DNA of 6,337 nucleotides from Burkholderiales bacterium (GTDB taxonomy: Bacteria > Pseudomonadota > Gammaproteobacteria > Burkholderiales > Burkholderiaceae_F): the NCBI GenBank assembly GCA_021205255.1, contig JAJPXW010000280.1:1-6337 (forward strand). Reading direction: 5' to 3'. The translations under genes were made by a program, and so were the position numbers. Under the pieces are notes generated by a model. The model ran no database searches and had not been told where the DNA came from. It was given only the letters and a program-made list of their open reading frames with translations. Numbering within the stretch: the first letter of the stretch is position 1; every line of letters begins with the position of its first letter. This document shows positions 1 to 6,195 of this stretch, piece by piece.

Positions 1-4
1 AACC

Positions 5-25
5 AAAGACGCTCTATCCGTCTTT
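5..25 (-). terminator. Hairpin downstream of the tRNA, possible weak terminator
   Basis: AAAGACG (5-11) and CGTCTTT (19-25) form a perfect 7-bp stem with a 7-base loop, 30 bases past the tRNA 3' end on the minus strand. The T-tract is only the three bases of the stem itself followed by GGTT, so it is a poor intrinsic terminator. It could equally end a plus-strand gene lying left of the window. Confidence 0.3.
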
Positions 26-55
26 AATTAAGATGGCGAAGTTGAAAAGCGATTC

Positions 56-131
56 TGGTGGAGAAGAAGTGGATCGAACCCTCGACCTCAGCATTGCGAA
101 CGCGGCGCTCTCCCAACTGAGCTACTCCCCC
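56..131 (-). tRNA. tRNA-Ala (anticodon CGC), with encoded CCA
   Basis: Read on the minus strand, the segment folds as a 76-nt cloverleaf. The acceptor stem is GGGGGAG/CTTCTCC (131-125 with 66-60). The D arm is GCTC/GAGC, the anticodon loop is TTCGCAA with anticodon CGC at 98-96, and the T loop is TTCGATC. A73 is followed by an encoded CCA (58-56). Pair 3:70 is G:U, the classical alanyl-tRNA synthetase identity element, which agrees with an anticodon that reads GCG. Two stem positions do not pair: C28 with U42 in the anticodon stem and G52 with A62 in the T stem. The gene may therefore be slightly decayed. A UGC-anticodon tRNA-Ala elsewhere could also read GCG, which would relax constraint on this copy. 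Confidence 0.93.
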
Positions 132-147
132 GCCAAGTGAAAGTGTA

Positions 148-176
148 ATTCTGCACTATTTAGTGAGTTGTTTCAA
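148..176 (-). promoter_or_regulatory. Candidate sigma-70-type promoter for the tRNA-Ala gene
   Basis: On the minus strand, TTGAAA (176-171, 5 of 6 consensus bases) is followed after exactly 17 bases by CAGAAT (153-148, 4 of 6). Transcription would start near position 141, about 10 bases before the mature tRNA 5' end, leaving a short leader for RNase P. The spacing and location are good but the -10 element is weak. Confidence 0.4.
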
Positions 177-306
177 GGTTTCAGTTAGAAATTTTGTACA
201 TATAGACAATTTGACTACACAAACTAAGTGCAATTCCAAATGATGGCTTGAGTGCCTAGCCCTTTCAATAAAAGACATAAGGAAAGTTTTTGCTTCTTAT
301 TGATTC

Positions 307-328
307 TAATTGGTGACAAATCCAATTA
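307..328. repeat. Short inverted repeat TAATTGG-N8-CCAATTA
   Basis: TAATTGG (307-313) is a perfect inverse complement of CCAATTA (322-328) across an 8-base spacer. The size and symmetry suit a dimeric repressor site, or a weak AT-rich hairpin. It lies about 240 bases before the 571 gene with no promoter clearly next to it, so any role is a guess. Confidence 0.3.
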
Positions 329-560
329 ATCGTTCCTTCTGCAAGAATTCCAACTGAATAATTACTTCGTTCTTGTCTTCCCTGGGTCGAAATCTTTTTT
401 CTGAAGTACTCCTCTGTCCTACTTGGAAATCAAGCCTTGTTTAAGTAAATCTAGTAAGAAGATAAGGACACTAAATCATAAAAAAGCAATTACCCCCTAT
501 CAATTCCATCTATCGCTCCCCTTTAGCATTTGTCCACCTAAAACAAGGACTAATTAAATA

Positions 561-566
561 CAGGAG
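561..566 (+). promoter_or_regulatory. Ribosome binding site for the 571 gene
   Basis: CAGGAG lies 4 bases before the ATG at 571. It fixes this start, which also matches the N-terminus of the downstream paralogue (both begin MTIPLI). Confidence 0.7.
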
Positions 567-570
567 CAAA

Positions 571-1635
571 ATGACTATCCCACTTATTTATATTAAAGGT
601 GATCCTTTTCAGAGAGGACTCACCTACGGGGAGCTAGCCCGAGATCAAATAAGACTGGTTTATGAAGAATACAAGATCCTTTTTGATAAGGAAGCAAATT
701 TGTCTTGGCAGGCCGCAGAAGAAAAGGCCATGCTCTACAACAATGTGATCCATGAACAATGTCCAGACTTAGTGGAAGAAATCGATGGCGTGGCTAAAGG
801 ATGTGGCATGCATTATGTGGATATCCTTACCTTGAATTGTTGTGCTGAAATTCTCTACCCTAATTTAAATTGTGCCAGCACTACGATTGGTGTGCCACCG
901 GAAATTAGTGGGAACGGCAAGACATATTTAGCCCAAAATTGCAATTGGAGTTCTCTAGCTCAAGGAACCTTGGTAGTCCTTGAAATCGATCAGGATCCGC
1001 ATCCTAATCTGTTGATACTTACTGAAGCTGGACTTATTGGAGGTTGTGGCATAAACAGCCACGGTCTTGCTATTTGTCATAATTCACTGCCCATCAAGAA
1101 AAATTCAATTGGCCTTCCCTTCCCCTTTCTCATGCGTAAAGTTTTCTCAGAGGTTAATGTCGCAAATTGCATAGAAAGTCTAGCTATGTTGCCGAAGTCC
1201 TTAGGTGCCTGTTTTACGATGGCTTCCTCAAAAGGTACCATGATGGCAATGGAAAGTAGTCCTGATGTGATGGGAATGCTGCTCAGCAAGGGGGAGCCTC
1301 TTTGCCACACTAACCACTGGCTGTCTCCTGCAATTCCTGAAAGCCTTAATACTTTGGCTTCTCCTATTATGGCAACCTATACTCGGCTGGATTGGGCAAT
1401 GAGATTGGCCAGTGAAAAAGCTGGAAAGATGGGGAAGAAAAATATTCTTCAAATTCTTTCTGAACATGCCTCTTTATCCGATTGCGAATGTGTCCAGGAA
1501 AATTTTGGACTACCTATGTATTTAAAATCTTCCACCGTTTGTTCGATGGTAATTGACGCCACGAACAAGATACTTTGGATAGCGTATGGAAAATCCCGTA
1601 ATTCAAACGTTACTGGATATAGATTTGCTAAGTAA
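571..1635 (+). CDS. C45-family (acyl-CoA:6-aminopenicillanate acyltransferase-like) protein with substituted catalytic residues
   Basis: This 354-residue cytoplasmic protein has no signal peptide or membrane segment. It is colinear with the 1864 gene product and with fungal isopenicillin N acyltransferase: an N-terminal GDPxQRGLTYG segment (10-20), a GVAKGCG helix end (73-79), VPPE after the nucleophile region (108-111), TEAGLIGG (151-158) and CHTNHWLSP (245-253), whose Asn248 matches the family's oxyanion-hole Asn. Family members are Ntn hydrolases that self-cleave before a Cys and then act on amide or thioester bonds. Here the nucleophile position is Ser103 (AGC, 877-879; a Cys lies two residues earlier), the NWDW Asp is Asn125 (QNCNW) and the catalytic Arg is Lys319. 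The reading frame is otherwise intact, so this is not a simple pseudogene. The start is supported by AGGAG at 562-566. Likely a pseudoenzyme or an altered-specificity paralogue; substrate unknown. Confidence 0.85.
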   Translation: MTIPLIYIKGDPFQRGLTYGELARDQIRLVYEEYKILFDKEANLSWQAAEEKAMLYNNVIHEQCPDLVEEIDGVAKGCGMHYVDILTLNCCAEILYPNLNCASTTIGVPPEISGNGKTYLAQNCNWSSLAQGTLVVLEIDQDPHPNLLILTEAGLIGGCGINSHGLAICHNSLPIKKNSIGLPFPFLMRKVFSEVNVANCIESLAMLPKSLGACFTMASSKGTMMAMESSPDVMGMLLSKGEPLCHTNHWLSPAIPESLNTLASPIMATYTRLDWAMRLASEKAGKMGKKNILQILSEHASLSDCECVQENFGLPMYLKSSTVCSMVIDATNKILWIAYGKSRNSNVTGYRFAK

Positions 1636-1676
1636 TTGAGTGTTATTGCACGAATTTCGCCAATAGAAGGTAATAA

Positions 1677-1725
1677 AGAAGTTAGAGGCAGAAACTTGCT
1701 TTTTCGGCTTTTAACTTCTGCCTTT
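1677..1725 (+). terminator. Hairpin after the first C45 gene, probable weak terminator
   Basis: AGGCAGAA (1686-1693) pairs with TTCTGCCT (1716-1723), an 8-bp stem 50 bases past the stop codon, ending in a short TTT. An alternative perfect 8-bp stem, AGAAGTTA (1677-1684) with TAACTTCT (1712-1719), shares the 3' arm, so the two folds exclude each other. The weak T-tract suggests partial read-through into the second paralogue. Confidence 0.4.
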
Positions 1726-1863
1726 CATAGGTTAATTTACGTTTCATTTTAAAATTTTCAAAAGAGCACACAAATCAGGTAGTTAATCTGCAAATTAGAA
1801 ACTAAAACTTAGATAAAATGCCAAATGTATTAATATTCGCAAAGATTTTTTAGAAGCGAAAAA

Positions 1864-2931
1864 ATGACAATTCCTTTGATTCATTTACAAGGAGATCCCT
1901 ATCAGAGAGGTCTCACCTACGGAATTTCAGCCCGTGACCAGATAATGATGGTCATTGAGGAATACAAAATTCTGTTTGAGAAAGAAGCTCAGTTGACATG
2001 GGAGATGGCCAAGAAAAAGGCAATGTCTTTCAATGAGGCAGTCCAACAAAAATGTCCGGATCTCGTCAAGGAAATGGAAGGGATTGCTAAAGGTTGCGGC
2101 GTTGATTACTCAGTGATTTTGACCCTCAATTGCCGTTCCGAAATAATGTTCACGGTTAGCGACGAAGCCTGTACCGCTATTGCCGTGCCACCGGAAGCCA
2201 GCGGAAGTGGCAAAACTTATCTAGCACAGAACTGGGATTGGTGGACCATAGGCAAAGGGACAAATATAGTTTTAGAAATCGAGCAAGAACCGTTGCCGAA
2301 GCAGTTGGTAGTAACGGAGGCTGGGCTAGTCGGCGGTAAGGGACTGAATAATAAAAGTCTCGCTTTGACGCAAAACGCTCTTGCTATCAAAAAGACAAGA
2401 TCGGATGGTATACCTCTTCAATTTATATTGAGGATGGCTCTATCGCAGACGACTGTTCCTAAGGCAATTGACTATATTTCTAATGTTCCTAGAGCAAGCG
2501 CCGCTTGTGTTGGACTAGCAACTGCCGATGGAACTTTAGTAATGCTCGAATATGCGCCAAATAATATGGATGTATTGCTTTCCGATGGAAACCCACTGTG
2601 TCATACCAATCATTGGCTATCGCCAATTATGCTGGCCGACCCGGAAATTAGTAGAGTCATTATAAGTTCTACCTACACCCGTCTCGACTGGGCTAGGCGC
2701 TTGACTAAGCTGGAAACTGGAGTACTGAGGAAACGCAATCTTTTCAGAATCCTTAGTAATCATGCTGGATTTCCAGATGGAATATGCCGTCACGACGAAA
2801 TTGACTTACCAGCCTATCAAAGACGCTCTACTCTATTTTCGATGGTAGTCGATACGGCAGAAAAAGTGATTTGGCTTACCGATGGCACGCCCTGTAAAGA
2901 AAGACCAATCGGATATAAACTTTTTGATTAA
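1864..2931 (+). CDS. C45-family acyltransferase/amidohydrolase-like Ntn hydrolase, catalytic residues intact
   Basis: This 355-residue cytoplasmic protein resembles acyl-CoA:6-aminopenicillanate acyltransferase and peptidase C45. Such enzymes self-cleave before a Cys, giving a small alpha and a larger beta chain, then cleave or form amide bonds through an acyl-enzyme. The expected residues are visible: nucleophile Cys103 in EACTAIAV (TGT at 2170-2172), Asp125 in QNWDW, Asn249 in CHTNHWL and Arg320 in YQRRSTLF. These correspond to Cys103, Asp121, Asn246 and Arg310 of the Penicillium enzyme as I recall it. Cleavage would give roughly 102 and 253 residues. The product aligns almost without gaps to the 571 gene product (about 60% identical by eye over the first 95 residues). 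The start has only a weak AGAAG (1852-1856) before it but matches its paralogue. The natural substrate is unknown; bacterial members are rarely tied to penicillin synthesis. Confidence 0.9.
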   Translation: MTIPLIHLQGDPYQRGLTYGISARDQIMMVIEEYKILFEKEAQLTWEMAKKKAMSFNEAVQQKCPDLVKEMEGIAKGCGVDYSVILTLNCRSEIMFTVSDEACTAIAVPPEASGSGKTYLAQNWDWWTIGKGTNIVLEIEQEPLPKQLVVTEAGLVGGKGLNNKSLALTQNALAIKKTRSDGIPLQFILRMALSQTTVPKAIDYISNVPRASAACVGLATADGTLVMLEYAPNNMDVLLSDGNPLCHTNHWLSPIMLADPEISRVIISSTYTRLDWARRLTKLETGVLRKRNLFRILSNHAGFPDGICRHDEIDLPAYQRRSTLFSMVVDTAEKVIWLTDGTPCKERPIGYKLFD

Positions 2932-3020
2932 TGGGAAGGGTAAGGTAAAGACGAAGATTGGTTTTGGCGACTTTTCTAGTTAATTAAGCGAAAGAAATTT
3001 GATTTTGCTTGATGAATAAA

Positions 3021-3071
3021 AGTTTAACTAGCCCAAAGTGGAATTGATAATCAGGCTAGTCTTTATAAACT
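3021..3071 (-). terminator. Long bulged hairpin, probable terminator of the minus-strand metal operon
   Basis: AGTTTAACTAGCC (3021-3033) pairs with GGCTAGT (3054-3060) and TAAACT (3066-3071), giving 13 bp with a 5-base bulge. Read on the minus strand the stem ends in AAACTTTTATTC, an imperfect T-tract, about 90 bases beyond the stop of the last operon gene. A competing 6-bp pairing, AGTGGA (3037-3042) with TCCACT (3071-3076), interleaves with it. Confidence 0.45.
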
Positions 3072-3084
3072 CCACTATAAGAAA

Positions 3085-3123
3085 TAGGAAGGCGGCGAAA
3101 AATCGTAACCTTCCTAATTTTTT
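3085..3123 (+). terminator. Intrinsic terminator after the second C45 gene
   Basis: TAGGAAGG (3085-3092) pairs with CCTTCCTA (3109-3116), with a further CGA/TCG pairing around an AAAA loop inside. The stem is followed by a run of six T (3118-3123) on the plus strand. It lies about 150 bases past the gene's stop and inside the convergent interval. A minus-strand tail (CCTATTTC) could give some activity in the other direction. Confidence 0.65.
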
Positions 3124-3162
3124 CTTTAGTCAATTGGGTTAGAAATTAGAAATGAAGGATAA

Positions 3163-3654
3163 CTAACGCCAAATGGTCTTGCGGTAACGCCAGGAATGCG
3201 CTAAAGCAGCTGCTGTAAACCACCATCCGCCAAAGGCATGGAGATACCAATTCTTAGTCGCAATTCCAGCGAGAAGCGTAATTCCACTGACAACCATGTT
3301 CCGATTTTCGAAACGGCGTAGTTTCCTCTGTATTTTCCGTTTCTTTTGAACATCGGTCATGGGCTCTTTCTGAGGCGGCGTATAAGTAAAGTGCTCGTAG
3401 GCATCAACATCTCGTTTGATTTGCTTATCGACCTGATGGTTAAAAACCATATTGAAAACCGGATAGTCGATTTTCTTAGGATCGTAGGTCACAAGCATAG
3501 TACCGGCTTTTTTATTGATGCTTGCCGAAAGCACACCTGGAACCTCCAGTAAATGCTTAGTCCAACTGTCCACATGGGCAGTATGAAACTGTGGGCAAGC
3601 GAGCCTGATGCGACCCTTGGTTTGGCTAAGAATGATGGCTTTTAGGCTAAACAT
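3163..3654 (-). CDS. Small HMA-like (HMA2-type) membrane protein of the metal operon
   Basis: This 163-residue protein is the last gene of the operon. Residues 3-65 form an HMA-like ferredoxin fold (LSQTKGRIRL, then VPGVLSASINKKAGTMLVTYD) very like the N-terminus of the ATPase encoded just upstream. It lacks the usual CxxC metal motif; its only Cys is Cys20. A basic linker (103-118, KKRKIQRKLRRF) precedes two membrane segments, about 119-135 and 138-153, joined by a tight turn, and the C-terminus is basic. Its ATG overlaps the end of the ATPase gene by 8 bases (ATGTTTAG), and a strong AGGAGG (3669-3664) sits 9 bases upstream inside the ATPase's Glu codons. Coupled translation and a role as ATPase partner or accessory are likely. 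The metal and mechanism are not readable from the sequence. Confidence 0.85.
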   Translation of the reverse strand: MFSLKAIILSQTKGRIRLACPQFHTAHVDSWTKHLLEVPGVLSASINKKAGTMLVTYDPKKIDYPVFNMVFNHQVDKQIKRDVDAYEHFTYTPPQKEPMTDVQKKRKIQRKLRRFENRNMVVSGITLLAGIATKNWYLHAFGGWWFTAAALAHSWRYRKTIWR

Positions 3655-5794
3655 TGTAAATAGCCTCCTCTTCTTCTAAATCTTGTTGGCGAACGAAGTC
3701 ATCAATAACCTGAATATCTTCAATGAATGCAGTATGCCCTAGCTTCGAGCGAGCTGCGTTTAAAGTAATTCCAACAGTTGTGGCATTATGCAGGACTGCG
3801 CCTACTGCCGCAGGTAGCACACCAATTAGGCCTCCAGCCAGGAAAGCAGTATTTAATCCCACAGAAGAACGGAAGTTCTGGTGAATTCTGCCCATTGTCT
3901 CTCTTCCAAGACGAATAACATCTGGAAGATGACCAAGGTCGGATTCCAGCAGAACTACATCCGCTACTTCACGAGCCAAGTCGGCACCACCCGTGACAGT
4001 TACTCCCACACTGGCTGCCGAGAGTGCTGGAGAGTCGTTAATACCATCTCCGATCATCATGACTTTGCGTCCTTCGGCAGTCATTCGCTGAATGATTTCC
4101 GCTTTGCCTGTAGGAAGTACCTGATCATAGAATTCCGTGATACCTAGGCGCCCTGCGACATTAGCTGCAGTACGTGGGCCATCGCCAGTGATCATGCATA
4201 TATTCTTAATGCCAAGTTCCCGAAGTTGCTTAATGACATCGGCAGATTCTTCACGCAGCGGATCTTCAATGCCTAGTAGGCCAATTAATTTTTTACCTCT
4301 CGAAAGATAAAGAACGGTATGACCTTGTGAAGCGATTCGATCAATTTCAGGCTGTGCAAAAGAGCAGTCAATTCCTTCGTCTTCTTCGAGATAATGACGG
4401 CTACCGATGAGCAGTTCTTCATTGTTAAGCATGGAGCAAATACCGTGGCCAGCTATGTACTTTACTTCAGTATGCTCCTCTTCGTGCAGAAGCCCTTTTT
4501 CAAAAGCGGCTTTTACTACGGCGTGAGCCACAGGGTGCGGGAAGTGCTCTTCTAGACATGCTGCATATTTAAGAATAGTGTTCTTATTCCAATCGGCTAG
4601 CGGTACTACTTCAGTCACCCGAGGATGGGCCATGGTAAGCGTACCTGTCTTATCGAAGACGACTGTATCGACTTCAGATAAAGCTTCGAGGTATCGCCCA
4701 CCCTTTACTAGCATCTTACGGTTGGCACCTTCTTTCATAGCTGAGAAGAAAGCGACCGGAGTTGCCATCTTTAATGCACAGGAATAATCTACCATCAAAA
4801 CGGCTGCGACCCGGGCAAGATTTCTGGTTAATAACCAGACGATCCCAGCGAGCAAGAAGCTAAATGGAACTACTTTATTAGCTAACTGGTCAGCTTGTAA
4901 TTCGACTGTTGCCTTAACCTTTTCGCTATTTTCGATGTAGTCGATAATTTTGTTAAGCCTTGTTTCGCCACCAATTTTCGAAGGTCTGATATAAAGTTCT
5001 CCGTCTTCGACTACCGTTCCGGCAAATACAGTGTTGCCAACTGTGCGAAGAACGCCGATAGGCTCACCCGTCATCGTTGCCTGATTGACGGAAGCGTCTC
5101 CTTTTATAACCGTACCGTCTACAGGAATAGCCGAACCAGTCCGAACAACAATAATATCGTCCATCGTGATTGCGCTAATGGGAGTTTCGACTTCCTGATC
5201 GCCTCTTACTGTCCACACCGTGTCGATGTTCAATGCAAGAGAACGAGTAAGGCCTTCCATGGTCTTCTTTCGAGTCCAGGATTCCAGCTTCTCACCAAAA
5301 CCAAGTAGCAAAGCTAAAGTGGCGGCAGTTCTAAAGTCACCTAGTATTAAGGAGATGACCATTGCGCTGAGGTCGAGAACTTCGACGGTCAACTTACCGG
5401 AAAACAGTTTCTTGAAGCCTTCAGCAAAAATTCCTTTGGAGGCGTTCGTGAAAAAGCCAATTCGCAAAGGTAGCGGAAGTATCGGCCTTAGGGTGTATCT
5501 AAGTGTCGGCCAAAACGCTATGTCGGATAAAACGCTTTGCCCGACAGGAATTTCCAGCGATTTTTGACTTAGTTCTCTCATTTCCTTGGCCAATACTCTT
5601 TTTGCTTTCTCCAGGCTGGCATTTGATGAGTATTGGAGCAGGACGCTTCTTGTACGGGCATTAATACTTACACTTTCGACGCCGGGAACCATGTCGAGCT
5701 TATCGGTTAATTCCATGGCGGCTGCGTGCCCGAAAGGAAAATCTGAGGTAAAACGAATACGCCCCTTGGTATGAGAGACTACTTTAAATTTCAT
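3647..5794 (-). CDS. P1B-type heavy-metal-translocating ATPase with atypical Tyr-Ser-Cys membrane motif
   Basis: This 715-residue membrane ATPase (numbering from the ATG at 5794) is expected to move a transition metal across the cytoplasmic membrane using ATP. In order: a Cys-less HMA-like domain (2-70, SHTKGRIRF at 7-15); a degenerate first membrane region (about 92-125) and a clear pair (about 138-166); an actuator domain with TGEP (242-245); a membrane segment with YSCALKMATP (337-346), where Tyr-Ser-Cys replaces the usual CPC; the phosphorylated Asp381 in DKTGTLT; the nucleotide-binding HP pair (420-421); TGD (536-538); GDGIND (582-587); and final helices with LHN (668-670). All catalytic motifs are intact, so it should be active. 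The frame also opens at a GTG at 5836 (729 residues), but that codon lacks a ribosome binding site and sits in a tight inverted repeat. The ATG has GGA 7 bases upstream and aligns with the sister HMA-like protein. The metal could be Zn, Mn or Fe. Confidence 0.9.
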   Translation of the reverse strand: MKFKVVSHTKGRIRFTSDFPFGHAAAMELTDKLDMVPGVESVSINARTRSVLLQYSSNASLEKAKRVLAKEMRELSQKSLEIPVGQSVLSDIAFWPTLRYTLRPILPLPLRIGFFTNASKGIFAEGFKKLFSGKLTVEVLDLSAMVISLILGDFRTAATLALLLGFGEKLESWTRKKTMEGLTRSLALNIDTVWTVRGDQEVETPISAITMDDIIVVRTGSAIPVDGTVIKGDASVNQATMTGEPIGVLRTVGNTVFAGTVVEDGELYIRPSKIGGETRLNKIIDYIENSEKVKATVELQADQLANKVVPFSFLLAGIVWLLTRNLARVAAVLMVDYSCALKMATPVAFFSAMKEGANRKMLVKGGRYLEALSEVDTVVFDKTGTLTMAHPRVTEVVPLADWNKNTILKYAACLEEHFPHPVAHAVVKAAFEKGLLHEEEHTEVKYIAGHGICSMLNNEELLIGSRHYLEEDEGIDCSFAQPEIDRIASQGHTVLYLSRGKKLIGLLGIEDPLREESADVIKQLRELGIKNICMITGDGPRTAANVAGRLGITEFYDQVLPTGKAEIIQRMTAEGRKVMMIGDGINDSPALSAASVGVTVTGGADLAREVADVVLLESDLGHLPDVIRLGRETMGRIHQNFRSSVGLNTAFLAGGLIGVLPAAVGAVLHNATTVGITLNAARSKLGHTAFIEDIQVIDDFVRQQDLEEEEAIYNV
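3664..3669 (-). promoter_or_regulatory. Strong Shine-Dalgarno inside the ATPase 3' end
   Basis: AGGAGG lies 9 bases before the ATG of the HMA-like gene and is written in the run of Glu codons near the ATPase C-terminus (EEEEAIYNV). It supports high, coupled translation of the last gene. Confidence 0.7.
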
Positions 5795-5830
5795 TGAAGT
5801 ATCCAGAGTTAGCACAGGCACGCTATTGGC

Positions 5831-5844
5831 ACGCACCCGTGCGT
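5831..5844. repeat. Tight inverted repeat around the alternative GTG start
   Basis: ACGCAC (5831-5836) and GTGCGT (5839-5844) are perfect inverse complements separated by 2 bases. The possible GTG start of the ATPase (5836-5834) lies in one arm, so in mRNA it would be partly sequestered. This argues for the ATG at 5794, or else for a small translation-control element. Confidence 0.45.
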
Positions 5845-5874
5845 AGATGAGTTAAGGGTATTGAGAGCTGCCCT

Positions 5875-6177
5875 TTAGTGCTTCTTCTCGTCTTCTACTA
5901 TATCGACTTCAACCACATCTTCTTCGATGGCGGCGGCTTCTGCCTGCTTCTTAGCTTTACGGAGCTCCTGGGCTTCTTTAGCTTCTGCAGCCAAGTCTTC
6001 GCAATCTTCTTTCATGCTTTCGCAAGCGGCAACTGTCTTGTCCTTCCAGTCATAAATATAGGAAAGACCTTTTGCAGCGCAGGGGCGTAGTTTTCCACGG
6101 CCTACCATGGAAGCCGTGGCCGCTCCGGCAATCATTCCGCCGAAGAAGGTCCACGCAAGCTTGTAGCCATATTTCAT
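5875..6177 (-). CDS. Small single-helix membrane protein, PacL/DUF6110-like, first gene of the metal operon
   Basis: This 100-residue protein has one N-terminal membrane helix (about 7-24) rich in small residues (GGMIAGAATASMVG, with a GxxxG at 14-18). A charged, Ala-rich helical region follows (about 45-84), then an acidic tail (85-98, EEDVVEVDIVEDEKKH at the end). Cys33, Cys52 and Cys59 and the final His100 could bind metal. By style and by position before a P-type ATPase it resembles small DUF6110-type proteins of Clostridia and, in architecture, mycobacterial PacL (DUF1490) proteins, which cluster and stabilise metal-efflux ATPases. That match comes from memory of the families and is inference. 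The start is fixed by GAGGA (6186-6182) close to the ATG. It is the promoter-proximal gene, with about 80 bases to the ATPase ATG. Confidence 0.8.
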   Translation of the reverse strand: MKYGYKLAWTFFGGMIAGAATASMVGRGKLRPCAAKGLSYIYDWKDKTVAACESMKEDCEDLAAEAKEAQELRKAKKQAEAAAIEEDVVEVDIVEDEKKH

Positions 6178-6195
6178 GATGTCCTCTTCTTATTA

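Larger units (their letters stand above)
132..570. other. Gene-free intergenic region
   Basis: I see no coding frame with a credible start in this stretch of about 440 bases. It is AT-rich and holds the tRNA promoter candidate, one short inverted repeat (307-328) and the ribosome binding site of the next gene. I could not identify a convincing promoter for the 571 gene; the best -35/-10 pairs are poor. Confidence 0.6.

Noticed and set aside
4..16. A 13-base identity (CAAAGACGCTCTA) with 2818-2830 in the second C45 gene, encoding QRRS in one frame, which might mark the remnant of a third copy.
   Set aside because: The match stops abruptly on both sides and the frame ends at 25-27. One 13-base match somewhere in a 6-kb window is not improbable by chance.
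211..240. TTGACT as a -35 element in the gene-free region.
   Set aside because: No acceptable -10 sequence follows at 15-19 bases.
530..559. TTGTCC followed by TTAAAT as a promoter for the 571 gene.
   Set aside because: The -10 match is poor and the transcript would start at the ribosome binding site.
1077..1467. Minus-strand open frames of 77 and 79 codons inside the first C45 gene.
   Set aside because: They lie wholly within a well-supported coding gene, show no recognisable motif and have no ribosome binding site.
1746..1755. ATTTTAAAAT palindrome between the C45 genes.
   Set aside because: It is a low-complexity AT run of a length expected in this composition.
5220..5774. Plus-strand open frames of 115 and 62 codons opposite the ATPase gene.
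   Set aside because: They are antisense shadows of a gene with clear P-type ATPase motifs; composition and motifs give no sign of real coding.
5878..6090. Plus-strand 70-codon frame opposite the small membrane protein, hydrophobic at its N-terminus.
   Set aside because: It mirrors the acidic and Ala-rich tail of the minus-strand gene, which has a good ribosome binding site and operon position.
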